From: Tessaracoccus coleopterorum
GTDB taxonomy: Bacteria > Actinomycetota > Actinomycetes > Propionibacteriales > Propionibacteriaceae
Direction of reading: 5' to 3'
Assembly (NCBI RefSeq): GCF_011174705.1
Contig: NZ_JAANIJ010000001.1
Span: 1,240,001 to 1,304,000 of the forward strand
DNA: 64,000 nt
Below the pieces are notes generated by a model. It searched no databases, was not told the DNA's origin, and worked only from the letters and a program-made list of their open reading frames with translations. The position numbers and the translations under genes were made by a program. This document shows positions 9,494 to 20,935 of this stretch, in pieces; the stretch's first letter is position 1; each line of letters begins with the position of its first letter.

Positions 9494-12400
9494 AGCAGCG
9501 AGTCCTGCTCCGCCTCGGCCTCGGCGTGAGCGGCTGGCCGCTCAAGGTCGTAGTGGAGTTCCTGCAGCGTCGAGCCGCGGCCGGGCTGGTTGGTGACCAT
9601 GACGACGCCGCCCACGTAGTCGTCGATCGTCTGCAGCATCTTCATGGGGTTGCGAGCAGCAACTGGAACCCGAAGGTGCGGAACACCTCGAGGCCGGCCT
9701 GCGTGAAGGTGTGGTCGGCCTTGTCGAAGGCCTCGTCGATGACCACCAGCGCGTAGGTCGGCGCGGTGTGCCCTCGGGGCGAGTTGGAAGCGCAGTGCCG
9801 CGGCGAGGCAGAACGTCACGAGCTTCTGCCGCTCGCCGCCGGAGCGCCCGCCCGAGCCGGTGTAGACGTCGACCTGGACGCCGTCGTCGTCGATCACCCG
9901 GCCTGGAACGTCACGTGCTGGCGGGTGTCGAGGCACTGTTCGCGCCAGGTCCTGTCCCCGGCTCGGCGGAGCCCAGCCGGTCGAGGAGCGCCTCCATGCG
10001 GGCGAAGCGTTCCTCCGCGGCGCGCCGTCCGGCCTGGGCGTCGGTGCCGCCGAGGTCGAGGAGGGAGCCCTCGGTGATCTGGTTGAGGGTGCGGCGGAAC
10101 TCCTCCACGGCGGGAAGCGAGCGGTCGAGGACCTTGATCTGCAGCATTCCGTCGCGACTGAACCGCGTCAGCAGGAGGGAGCGGTTGACGTCGTCGACCC
10201 GGCTGCGGATCTCGGAGCGGGCGCCGCGGATCTGCGAGGCGAGGCTGCTGATGTTGTTGCGGGCCTGGCTGTTGAGCAGGTCGAAGAAGCGGTCCTCGAA
10301 GTCGGGGAGCCGGTCGGCCTCCAGCTCTCCCAGCCGGGTGAGGAACTCGGGCAGATACTCGCGCGCGCTGTCCCAGTCGGCCGCAGCGGCGGCCCAGCCG
10401 GCCCGGAAGCGGTCCATGAGCCGCACGGCCTGCTTCTCGGCGCGGGCCAGCGCCTGCGCGAGCTCCGTGTCGCGCCGGTGGAGCCGGTCGCGCAGCCGGG
10501 CATCGAGGTCGCCCTCGGCGAGCCCGGCCGCCTCCCGCGCGAGCTCGGCAGCCACGTCGTCAGGGATGACGGCGGCCTGTGCCAGGTAGCCGACGAGGCC
10601 TCGGCCTCCTTCTCGAGCCGGGCTACGCCGTCCGCGTGGCGCTGCTGTTCGACGTTCAGGTCGCGGAGCTGCGCGTCGGCCGCGACCTTTGCGGCCTCGG
10701 CCCGTCGCAGCGCGGCCTCCATCGCGGCGAGGTCGACGTTGCGCTCCCGCAGCTGTTCGAGGCGCCGCTCCACCCCGGCGATGCGCTGGTCATGGGCGGC
10801 CACGTCGATCTGCTCCCACGTGAAGCGGGCGAGGTCGCGCAGGGCGTCGGCGCGGGTCTTCACCTCGGCCCGTTCGTCGTCCCAGCGGGTCAGCTCCGCG
10901 TCGATCTCGGCGACCTTCGCTTCCGCCTCCGCGATGCGGGCCTCGAGGTCGGCCTCCTTCGCCCTCGTGGAGAAGCCGAGCACCCAGCGCGAACGGTCGT
11001 CGACGCGGCTGCGGTCATCCTTCTCGTGCAGCCCCTGCGAGTGCCGGACCTGGCCGTTGACGGTGACGGCCCGCTCCCGGTCGCGAAGGCCTGCGACGTC
11101 GGCGACACAGGCGTACATGAACCGGTGCTGGAGCCGCTGCGCCAGCCAGCCGGTGTACTCGCCGTCGGCGAGTTCCAGCTTGCCGGGGAGCTGCTCCGCC
11201 TCGAACTGCGGCACTCCCAGGCGGTCCGGCTCGACGAACTCGTAGACGAGCCGCGTGAAGAGGTGCTCGCGGTCGATGTATTCGGAGGCGGCCCGCTGGT
11301 GCCGGGCCGGGATGATGAGCGTCCTGGCGAAGTTGCCGAGCACGCGCTCGATGGCGCCGGTCCAGCGGGCCTCGTCGGCGCGGACCTGGAGCAGCTCACC
11401 CACGAAGGGGAGCCGGTTGGCCGGCACCTGCAGCACGGCCGCGAGGTCCTCGCGGACCTGCAGGAGCCGCGCGTCCAGGTTGGAGCGGTGGCGGCGCAGC
11501 GCCGTCAGGTCGGCCTGCAGGCCCTTCAGCGTTCTTCGCGCATCGCCCAGCTCCGGCAGCAGCCGCCCTGCGCGGCGTCAAACGCCTCCTGCCGGGACAC
11601 CAGCTCTTCGCGGGCTCCCGCCAGCTCCTCCTCGAAGCGGCCGACGTCGTCGGCGGTGGCGGGAGGGACGAGCGTCAGCCTGCCTGCCGCGCTGGCGAAG
11701 GTGTCGCGGTCGCCACGGGCCCGGTCACGGTCGGCGAGGTGGGCCCGCCGGAGGTCCTCGAGCACCGTGAGGTCGCCGCCGCCGGAGTTGTCCACCGCCT
11801 GCTGGCAGCGACGGCGTTCGACCTCGGCGGCCTCCGCCGCGTTCGCGGCCGCGCCGACCTCGGCCTCCAGCCTCGCCGTGACCGGGCGTCGGTTCTCCAG
11901 CTCGGCCGAGACGGCGGCGAGGCGGCGGGCCCGCAGCCAGGAGTCGAGGTGTTCCACCTGCTGTGCCACGACGTCGCGCCGCGCGTCGAGGGAGTCCAGC
12001 TCGGCGGCCAGCGGCCGCAGGGGACGAGGGCCTCGACCTGGTTGCGCGCATCGACGACCGAGCTGTGGGCCGATCGAAGCTCGCCGAACTGCTCGATCAT
12101 GACCTCCGCCAGGTCGAAGGTCGCGGGCACGTCGAGCATGAAGTCGCGGAACAGCGAGTCGAGATTCGTGAGGTTCTTGGCCGACTGGGTCTTGTGCAGC
12201 AGCACCTGAGCCTGCTCCGACCCGATGCCGAGCAGCCGCCGGAAACGCTCGGCGAACGAGCCGTACCGGTCGGCCGGGTAGGCGTTCCAGTCGGGAACGC
12301 GGCCTTGAGCTGCCGCGACTCGATGCCGTTGGCCACGTAGCCCTGCAGCGAGAGGAGGTCCACCTCGCCGGGCGCGACGGCGAACAGCGACTTCAGGTCC

Positions 12401-12805
12401 TCGCGCTGCGTCGAGCTGCCGCTGATGTGGAAGAGCCGGAGCAGGGTGGTGGCGGCGCCTGCCTCGTCGACGAAGGTGAGCGCGATGCCGCTCCACGTCG
12501 GGCCCTTGCGCAGGAAGGCGGCCCCGACCTCGCCGGTCTCCTCGTCGGCCTCGCGCTTGTGTGCGCCGCGCACGTAGGTGACGAGGTTGCGGTCGTGGTC
12601 ACGGGTGTCGGTTCCCTGGGCGGCGGCGTTGAAGCGCAGCTTGCCCGGTGCCACGAGCACGGCGGCCATGGCGTCGAGCACGGACGACTTGCCTGCGCCG
12701 GACGGCCCGTCAGGAGAAGGCCCTTCCACGGGACGGCGAAGCTCCAGGCACCGTTGAAGGTGCCCAGTTCACGAGCTGGACGCGGGAGAGTCGACGCTGG
12801 ATCAT
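9490..12805 (-). CDS. jetC: Wadjet SMC-like ATPase JetC (frameshifted)
   Basis: MukB/SbcC-like motor of the Wadjet complex, about 1,105 residues, which loads on and extrudes small circular DNA. It starts MIQRRLSRVQLVNW at 12805. Walker A is GPSGAGKSSVLDAMAAV near 12690. A long coiled coil rich in E, A, R and L covers roughly 11,970-10,200 with a hinge-like globular part (FARTLIIPARHQRAASEYI, 11,300) between its arms. The C-terminal head has the signature SGGERQKLVTFCLAAAL near 9830 and, after a shift, the Walker B strand ALVVIDEAFDKAD near 9740, then MLQTIDDYVGGVVMVTNQ. Start overlaps jetB (ATGA) and end overlaps jetD (GTGA). Several frameshifts; all motifs survive. Confidence 0.88.
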
Positions 12806-13433
12806 TGCGCGGCCATCCGTTCCAGGTCGGCGGTCAGGGCGGCGACCTCGTCGGCCCCGAACACCAGCCGCAGCACCGGCGAGATCTCCCACCGGTCCTC
12901 CACCTCGGCCCGAAGCAGGATCGAGTTGTCGGTCATCTTGGCGATGGAGCGGCCGACCTTCGCCTCCTGCGCCTTCTTGTCTGTGCTGTCGTTCTGCAGG
13001 AAGCCCGCAGGTGGTCCTCGATCTCGTCGCGGCCCACGAAGACGCGGGCGCCACTTCCCTGGCCGGCCAGCAGCAGCCGCCGCAGGTACAGGACGAGGAC
13101 GGTGTCGAGGAGGTGAGCGGCTGGCGACGCACGACCTTCGGGCGTCGTCGAGGGCGAGGTTGCGCACGAAGGCGACACCCGCGTCGCGGTCGATGACGAG
13201 CTGGAGGTAGAGGTCGGCGAGGCGGGAGCGGACGACGCTCTCGCTCCGCTCGAGCGCCGCCCACAGCTTGGCGTGTTCCTCGGCCCGCACATAGGGGCCG
13301 TTGAGCAGCTTGAGGAGGAGCCGTCGCGTGGCGGGATCCAGTTCGCCCGGATCCTCGGGAGCCTCGACCTGCTCGGCGTCATCGAAGTCTTCGAGTTCGC
13401 CGTCGGCCCGGCGGGGGCGCTGCTCAGGCTCAT
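12802..13433 (-). CDS. jetB: Wadjet KITE subunit JetB, DUF4194 (frameshifted)
   Basis: MukE-like winged-helix (KITE) subunit that dimerises on JetA. About 210 residues starting MSLSSAPAGP. After an acidic lead (EDFDDAEQVEAPEDPGELD) come the DUF4194 hallmarks LLLKLLNGPYVRAEEHAKLW, LADLYLQLVIDRDAGVAFVR, TVLVLYLRRLLLAGQG, IAKMTDNSILLRAEVEDRWE and SPVLRLVFGADEV. The span is 632 bases, one more than a codon multiple allows, in line with the visible frame breaks near 13,140 and 13,010. ATG overlaps the jetA TGA; its own TGA overlaps the jetC ATG. Confidence 0.87.
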
Positions 13434-14878
13434 GGGAGTCTCCAGTGCAGAGGGACGTCGGTGAAAACATAGCGGGGCGCGCTGACGGTTCGGGGAACCC
13501 CTGCGAGGAGACCCACGTCCATTCCTCACGCCCGGGCGCCTCGGTGGCGTTGTCCTCGGCGAGCACGAGCAGGCCGATCACGGAGGCGAGGCCCTGGGTC
13601 GCCGGGTGCGCGGCCAGCACGTCGGCCACGGTCGCGCCCGGTGTGCGATCGACGGTGTCGGCGATCTGGCGCTCGAGCTCGGGGAAGTCGATCTCGGTCA
13701 ACCGGACGAGCAGCCGCAGGTGCTCGAGGTCCAGCTCGGGCACCTCGTTGGCCACGACCTCGTCGACGGTGCGCAGGTCGGCCGGGTTGTGGAGGGCCCA
13801 GGAGCCGACCGATGAGATCCGAAGCGACGTCAGGTCGAGGTCGCGGCCAAGCGGGGTGGTCGGCGAGTGCTTCCTGAGCGCGGCGAGGGCCGCCTGGTCG
13901 GCGCGGGTCAGCGCCTCCGCCAGGCGCTTGTGCTCGCGGTACTCCTGCGTCTCGACGAAGCGGCGGAGGCTCCGCGAGAACTCGGTGAGGCTGCGGCGCA
14001 CCTGGTTGCTCTCGCGCTGCAGCAGCGTGAGGTAGCGGCGCAGGAACACGGCGTCGGCGGCCGGCATTGTGCCGGCGAACCCGCGCCCGAGCAGGGCCTC
14101 GACGGCACCGTCGAAGCGGTCGGCGAGGACGCTGTCCAGCAGCAGCTCGTGGAAGGCGTTGAACGTGCGGCCGGCCTCGCTGGTCTCGATGAGGTCGACC
14201 CCGGCGAAGACGCCCTCGAGGACCCGCCGCGGGAGCCGTCGTGGTTGATGATCTGTTCGCGCAGCTCGCCGTTCAGCGACTCGAGGTCGTCGGCCACCTT
14301 CGCGAAGTCGCCGGGCACCTCGCCGGCCAGCCGCAGGATCTCGGTGAGCCGCTCGCGGGCGATGCGGTCGTCAAGGGGCTGGTACTGGCCGGCCTCGATG
14401 CGCTCGATCTCCCGGTCGATCCGGTCGCGCTCCTCGCGTAGCCCTGGATGCGTGTGGTGGCGTCGGGGTCGGACTCCCTGGCGAGGGAGTCGAGCAGGCC
14501 GGCCACGTTGCTCAGCCGTGAGGACGTCACGGCGGAGCGGGACTCCTGCGCGTCGCCGACGAAGCGCACCACGTCGGCGGCGCTGCGAGACAGCTCGACG
14601 GTCTCCTCGCGGGCCGCGGCGCCGGGCCGGCGCACCAGATAGCCGCCGGAGATCCAGTCGGCCACATACTCCTGCGCCGTGCGCGGGAGCGCAAAGCCGG
14701 CGTCACGCAGCTCGTCGAGATCCTCGCCGACCTGTTCGAGGAACTCGGCGTAGCCGACGACACGCGTCGCCTCGAAGCGATATGAGAGGACGGCGACGAC
14801 GACAGGCAGCAGGTCGGCGCGCAGCAGCCGGAAGGGGCCCTCGACGGCCCGCTGCGCGGTGATGGCCCGCGCCGCCAC
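13430..14878 (-). CDS. jetA: Wadjet kleisin subunit JetA, DUF3375 (frameshifted)
   Basis: MukF-like kleisin that bridges the JetC heads. The reconstructed length is about 482 residues, the DUF3375 norm. N-terminal marks are PFRLLRADLLPVVVAVLSYR and GFALPRTAQEYVADWISGGY; the middle has a DPDATTRI-type arginine/acid helix; the C-terminal half has RRFVETQEYREHKRLAEALT and ends, after one added base, YVFTDVPLHWRLP. The GTG at 14878 is chosen because it sits 4 bases past the GNAT stop and is in frame with the first conserved helix. The same frame reads back into the GNAT gene, which would wrongly suggest a fusion. Visible breaks lie near 14,430, 14,230 and 13,475. Confidence 0.87.
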
Positions 14879-14882
14879 CCCG

Positions 14883-15375
14883 TCATCCCAGTTCAGCGCC
14901 TTCCGGGCGCCCAGGCGCCGCAGCGCGTCCCCGTCGAGGCGGCGGGTGCTCCAGCCGTCCATGCTGTGCGAGCCGATCGACTCGTAGAAGGCGATGGCGG
15001 GCGCGTTCCAGTCGAGCACCGTCCACTCGAGGCGGCGGTAGCCGCGCTCCACGCAGATCTCTGCGAGGGTCTTCAGCAGGGCGAAGCCGGTGCCCTTGCC
15101 GCGGTGTTCGGGCGAGATGTAGAGGTCGTCGAGGTGGATGCCGTGGCGCCCTCCCAGGTGGAGTAGGTGAGGAACCACAGCGCCAGGCCGATGACCCGGC
15201 CCTCATGCTCCGCGACGTGGCAGAAGACGGCGGGCTGGGCGCCGAACAGGTGGGCCTCGAGCGCCTCGACGGTGTTGACCACCGCGTCGGGCTCGCGCTC
15301 GTAGGTGGCAAGTTCCCGGATCAGGTCGAGGATGCTCTGACAGTCCTCACGGCGGGCTTCTCTGATCAGGGTCAT
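14883..15375 (-). CDS. GNAT acetyltransferase, polyamine-acetyltransferase-like (frameshifted)
   Basis: About 164 residues resembling the spermidine/spermine N1-acetyltransferase-type GNATs. It starts MTLIREARREDCQSILDLIR at 15375; the acetyl-CoA loop is ISPEHRGKGTGFALLKTLAE, followed by RRLEWTVLDWNAPAIAFYES and the substrate-side WSTRRLDGDALRRL. One break near 15,150 and one near 14,912 move the end to the TGA at 14883. It is the first gene of the Wadjet transcript, only 4 bases before jetA. Whether it has any part in defence is unknown; such neighbours may be passengers. Confidence 0.75.
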
Positions 15376-15462
15376 GGGGACGAGGCTACCGCCCGGCTGG
15401 GCGGGGACGCTGCTGGGCGCTCTCCGGGGACATGGTGACGGCGTGGACACGTCCCGTGAACA

Positions 15463-15489
15463 TGTACAGGAAACGCCGTTTCGTGTACG
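15463..15489. promoter_or_regulatory. 27-bp dyad between Wadjet operon and fic
   Basis: TGTACAGGAAACG, a central C, then CGTTTCGTGTACG: 13-bp arms with two mismatches, perfect over the inner GAAACG/CGTTTC. It sits 30 bp before the fic start and 88 bp before the GNAT-jetABCD start, in the shared divergent promoter. It has the size and shape of a dimeric repressor operator. The C-terminal winged helix of the Fic protein is one candidate binder. Confidence 0.5.
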
Positions 15490-15518
15490 TATCGGCACAA
15501 GATGGTCACCCTCGGAAC

Positions 15519-16613
15519 ATGTCCTTCGAGGCCATGCTCCCTACCAGGAGTTGCCGCCCTCCCGCCACGGGCGGACATCGAGACGCCCGCGGTATTCAGG
15601 GCCGCACTCGATGCGAGCCGTCAGCTCGCTTCCCTCGACATGGCCTGTCAGCGGATGCCCGATCCATCCCTTCTGATCAACATCACACCGCTGATCGAGG
15701 CGCAGGCGTCCAGCCACATCGAGAACATCGTCACCACCAACGACGAGCTGTTCCGCGCGGCCAGCGGCGCCTTTGACGAGCTGACGCCAGCCGCGAAGGA
15801 GGCTCTGCGCTACCGCGAGGCTCTCTGGGCCGGGTTCGCGTCCGTCACGCAGCGTCCCCTCACAGTTCAGACGGCGCGCACCGTATGCAGCACCCTGCAC
15901 GGAGCGGAGATGCCGATCCGCAACCGACCGGGCACGTTCATCGGCAATCCCGTCACGGGACACCGGGCCTACGCCCGCCCGAGGGCGAGGCACTCATCCT
16001 GGAGAAGCTGGGGCAATGGGAGCGATTCATCCATGAACACGAGCCACTGGACGCCCTCGTGGCGATGGCTCTCCAGCACTACCAGTTCGAGGCGATCCAC
16101 CCGTTCTTCGACGGGAACGGTCGCACCGGACGCATCCTCAACCTGCTGGTTCTGCGGCAGCACGGCCTCCTGACGAGGCCGGTGCTGTATCTCTCCGGCT
16201 ACCTGGTCCGGCACAGGGACGACTATTACCGGTTGCTCCGCGCAGTCACCGCGGACGGGGCGTGGGAGGAATGGGTCATCTTCATGGCCCGGGCCGTTGA
16301 GGAGTCGGCCAGGTCCGCGCTTCAGCTGGTGACCACGGTCATCGGCCAGCGCGATCGGATCGAGGCCTCGATCCGCGAGTCCCACCCGACGTTCCATGCG
16401 GCCGAGCTGGCGCGCATCCTGACCCGGCAGCCATACGCCCGCATCGAAGACGTCGTGGCCGCGGGGCTCGCGCAGCGCCAGACGGCCTCACGCTGGCTGA
16501 CCGCGCTGGCCGACGACGGGCTCATTGACCGGCAGAAGGTCGGGCGCAACGTCGTGTTCATCAACTCCGAACTCCTGGCTGCGCTCTTCGACACCGACCT
16601 GGTCGGCCGCTGA
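15519..16613 (+). CDS. fic: Fic-family protein with C-terminal winged helix (frameshifted)
   Basis: Predicted AMP-transferring (or related nucleotidyl-transferring) enzyme acting on proteins. Start at 15519 (MSFEAMLP); adding a C twice gives YQELPPLPPRADIETPAVFR. The active-site loop is HPFFDGNGRTGR near 16,100, fully matching HPFx(D/E)GNGRxxR. The N-terminal SSHIEN (near 15,712) fits the (S/T)xxxE(G/N) inhibitory helix of class II Fic proteins, so the enzyme is probably self-inhibited. The last 70 residues (ARIEDVVAAGLAQRQTASRW, LADDGLIDRQKVGRNVVFIN) form a winged helix. A third break lies near 15,977. Target unknown. It is divergent from the Wadjet operon. Confidence 0.88.
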
Positions 16614-16623
16614 GAACGCGAAA

Positions 16624-16652
16624 GGAGGGCGGCCCTTGCGGGACCGCCCTCC
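16624..16652. terminator. Hairpin between convergent fic and groL
   Basis: GGAGGGCGG (16624-16632) pairs with CCGCCCTCC (16644-16652), and an inner CCC/GGG extends the stem around a TTGC loop. It sits 10 bases after the fic stop and 27 bases from the groL stop, so it may act on both strands. Confidence 0.75.
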
Positions 16653-16679
16653 CCTCAGACGTTGCGCGTCAGGTGCGGA

Positions 16680-18339
<1,660 letters not shown>

Positions 18340-18415
18340 TCAACCCGGTTAACGTTCTTGGTCATTGGACCGCCGATGCCCGCGACGGACGGCCTGAGCC
18401 TCATCCACGATCCGG

Positions 18416-18440
18416 TAGCACTCACTGGTAGAGAGTGCTA
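18416..18440. promoter_or_regulatory. CIRCE element 1 (HrcA operator)
   Basis: TAGCACTC, nine bases, GAGTGCTA: the canonical inverted repeat bound by the heat-shock repressor HrcA. It lies about 107 bp upstream of the groL start. Confidence 0.92.
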
Positions 18441-18449
18441 AGTCCATTA

Positions 18450-18476
18450 TTAGCACTCGACCCAAGAGAGTGCAAA
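18450..18476. promoter_or_regulatory. CIRCE element 2 (HrcA operator)
   Basis: TTAGCACTC, nine bases, GAGTGCAAA: a second CIRCE copy with two mismatches at the outer end of the right arm. It starts 34 bp from the first copy, so two HrcA dimers could bind the groL promoter. Confidence 0.88.
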
Positions 18477-18533
18477 GAATCCGCGACACGACACGGCGTC
18501 GCCCGGGTGGAACGCCGCCGCTTCGTGGGTCGG

Positions 18534-19331
18534 TCAGACGACGGCCTTGGGCCACGCTCCACCGGGGACGGCCTGGTTGGCCGCGTTCGACATGGTGTTC
18601 ATCGACGAGATCATCGACGCCATGGCGTTGATCCACACCATCACGTAGCTGATGATGGCCGCGATGAGGCCGACGATCTGGGCCGCGCCCAGGGCGGTGC
18701 CGACGGGGACGGCCGCCATCTCGAGGACGGAGATGATCACGCCGACGGCGGCGGTGATGTACTGCGTCACGAAGTTGACGGTGGTCTCGACGCCCTTGGC
18801 TCCCATCTCATGGACGGCCTCGCCGAACTTCCTGGCACCGTCGGCCACCCGGGCCGCGGCGTCCTGCTGAGCGGTCAGCGAGGAGAAGAACGAGGATGAG
18901 GCCTCACCGCTCCACGAGCCGGCCGACCTGAGCCGGCCCAACTCGTACTGGAGGGCGAAGGCCTCGCACTTCGGGACGAGCTGGTCGACGATCGACTTGC
19001 CGGCCGAGCGCACCTCCCAGGGTGCCAGCACGTGCTTGAACACCTCGAGGGTGCCCTGGATGCCGCGGTTGATGACGTTGACGGTCGATTGGATGATCCG
19101 GCAGGCCCGCTCGACGAAGCTCTTCGCGAACTTGCCGAGGCCGGGCACCCAGCAGAACCAGTCGAGGATGCCGCTGAGCGCCTTCAGGAAGCGCCGGGCG
19201 ACGTCGAGTACCTGGTTGACGACCTGGCTGATCCTCTCGACCGTCTTCTTGACCCGGTCGACGATGTCGAGGATCCACTGGACGTCGAGGGTGAAGGCGC
19301 AACCACCGGTTGCGAGGGCTGGTGAGGTCAC
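18534..19331 (-). CDS. WXG-motif membrane-associated protein of ESX-like cassette
   Basis: 265 residues, intact frame, GTG start with AGGGGAG six bases upstream. Residues 20-100 form amphipathic helices. The WSG at 140-142 (RLRSAGSWSGEASSSFF) is the helix-turn-helix bend of WXG100-type proteins. Residues 190-245 hold two hydrophobic segments (YITAAVGVIISVLEMAAVPV, then LIAAIISYVMVWINAM), so it is likely membrane-inserting. Neighbours upstream are a type VII substrate-like protein (10 bases away) and a YbaB-like protein. I do not recognise a named family. It could be a membrane-active effector, a pore former or an accessory factor; function is not claimed. Confidence 0.7.
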   Translation of the reverse strand: MTSPALATGGCAFTLDVQWILDIVDRVKKTVERISQVVNQVLDVARRFLKALSGILDWFCWVPGLGKFAKSFVERACRIIQSTVNVINRGIQGTLEVFKHVLAPWEVRSAGKSIVDQLVPKCEAFALQYELGRLRSAGSWSGEASSSFFSSLTAQQDAAARVADGARKFGEAVHEMGAKGVETTVNFVTQYITAAVGVIISVLEMAAVPVGTALGAAQIVGLIAAIISYVMVWINAMASMISSMNTMSNAANQAVPGGAWPKAVV

Positions 19332-19341
19332 TGCACTCCCC

Positions 19342-20924
19342 TTACTTGTTGATCTGGCCGGAGAGGTGGACGCCGCTGGCCTCCGCCTCCTCGTAGCGCT
19401 TGGCGGTGTCGGTCAGGGCGTCGCTGACGGCCTGGAGTTCGGCCGCCGCGCCCTCGTAGAGGGAGGCGAACTGCTGGCAGGCCCCCGGTAGGCGCCCGCG
19501 ACGGGGAGCCACAGCCCCAGTGCTGTACCAGGCCCGACACGGACTCCCAGCAGCCCGAGAGCTCGTCGGCCGAGGGGATCAGGTTCGCCACGTATCTGGC
19601 GTCATCGCGCAGGTCGGAGAGGTCGACGATGAAGTCGGTGCCGCCCGCACCACCCGGGTTGCCGGAGCTCGGGTTCCCGCCACTGGGACTTCCGCCGCCC
19701 GGGTTCCCGCCACTGGGACTTCCGCCGCCCGGGTTGCCGCCGCCCGGTTCAACCGTCGGGTTGCCGCCGTCCGGGTTGCCGGTGGGAACGTCATTTCCCG
19801 GCCCGTTCGTCCCGGTACCGGGAGGCACATCGGTGGGATCCTTCGGCCGGCGTTGCCGAGCGCCTCGACCGCGTCGGGGATGCCGTCGTTGTCGGAGTCG
19901 GTGTCCCGGTAGTCGGGATGCCGTCTCCGTCGGTGTCGACGGGGTTCCAGACCAGGCCGTCGCCGTCACGGACACCGGGTCGCCGGTCCCCACACCCGGC
20001 GCGCCGACAACGGTTCCCGGGACGTTGCCCGGGCCACCGGAGGCCTGCGGCCCCCGGGCACGAACGTGTCCGGCAGCACCGGGCCACCCGGGCCATCGGG
20101 TCGTTGATCGTGGTGTCGCCCATCGGCACGCGGCCCGACCCGAGGTCGGTACCGCCGACCGGGGACCCTCCCCCATAGGGGCCCTCCGCCAGGGAGCCTC
20201 CACCCACGGGCGATCCTCCGCCGAGATCGCCCCCGCCGCCCGCTCCGCTGCCGGAACCACCGGTATCGCCACCACCCGAGGGAGCCCTGAGCCGGCACCG
20301 CCGTCGGCATCCTGCGGGGTGTCCGCACCCGGCTCAGCGGCACCGGATTCGCCGCCGCCACCGCCGGAGCCGGCGCCCGACCCAGCGCCGCTGCCCATCT
20401 GCTCGTACTCGGAGGGCAGGTCAACGTCGACCGTCCCGTCCGCGTTGATCGTCATCGTCTGGCCGTTGGCCTGCTCGACGGTGACGGTCCCGTCATCGTT
20501 GAGGGTGACGGTCGTGCCCTCGGCCGTCTCGAAGGATCCGCCCGCGGCGAGCGTCGACACGTCGCTTGAGTCGTTGTCCATGAAGTCGGCGTCGACGGTG
20601 ACCTTCCCGTCGGCACCGAGGGAGATCTCGACGCCGTCGGACGTCGAGATGACGGTCGCCTCGGCAGAGGTGTCGATCACGGTGCCGTCGGGTGCGACGG
20701 CCACAGCCTCGTCGGAGACGGTCACGTCCGAGGTGATCTCGATCGCATCGTCCGGGACGGCGGTGACGGCCTCACCCGTGACGTAGCCGCTCTGCGGTTC
20801 CTGCGCGGCGCCGGCGTCGCCCGGGCGGCCTGCGCCGTCGGGCTCTGCCCGCCACGCATGGCCCGATGTGTTCGCCCTGCGTGGGCCACTCGAACGCGCC
20901 CCGTGCGATTGTTGTCTCTGACAT
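19342..20924 (-). CDS. Repeat-rich protein with C-terminal WXG100-like type VII secretion domain (frameshifted)
   Basis: About 525 residues, starting MSETTIARGAFEWPTQGE behind a strong AGGAGGGGAG. After an early frame break come Asp/Gly/Val repeats (DGTVIDT, DGKVTVD, DGTVTV, DGTVDVD), a Gly-Ser linker, calcium-binding thrombospondin-type-3 repeats (DTDGDGIPDYRD, DSDNDGIPDAVE) and a GGNPGGGSPS linker. The last about 100 residues look like an ESX substrate: helix DDARYVANLIPSADELSGCW, turn near WG, second helix with ACQQFASLYEGAAAELQAVS, and RYEEAE, a YxxxE secretion signal. It is probably exported by a type VII system encoded elsewhere. About five frame corrections; composition is unlike the rest of the window. 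Confidence 0.65.
19671..19730. repeat. Exact 30-bp tandem duplication in Gly-Asn-Pro linker
   Basis: The 30-base block at 19671-19700 is repeated exactly at 19701-19730. It encodes GGSPSGGNPG-type units in the linker before the WXG100-like domain, a likely length-variable region. Confidence 0.85.
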
Positions 20925-20935
20925 GGCTCCCCTCC

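Noticed and set aside
14273..15178. Single frame fusing the GNAT enzyme to JetA
   Set aside because: The fusion arises from a missing base near 14,912; correcting it gives a proper GNAT stop at 14883 and a GTG start for jetA at 14878.
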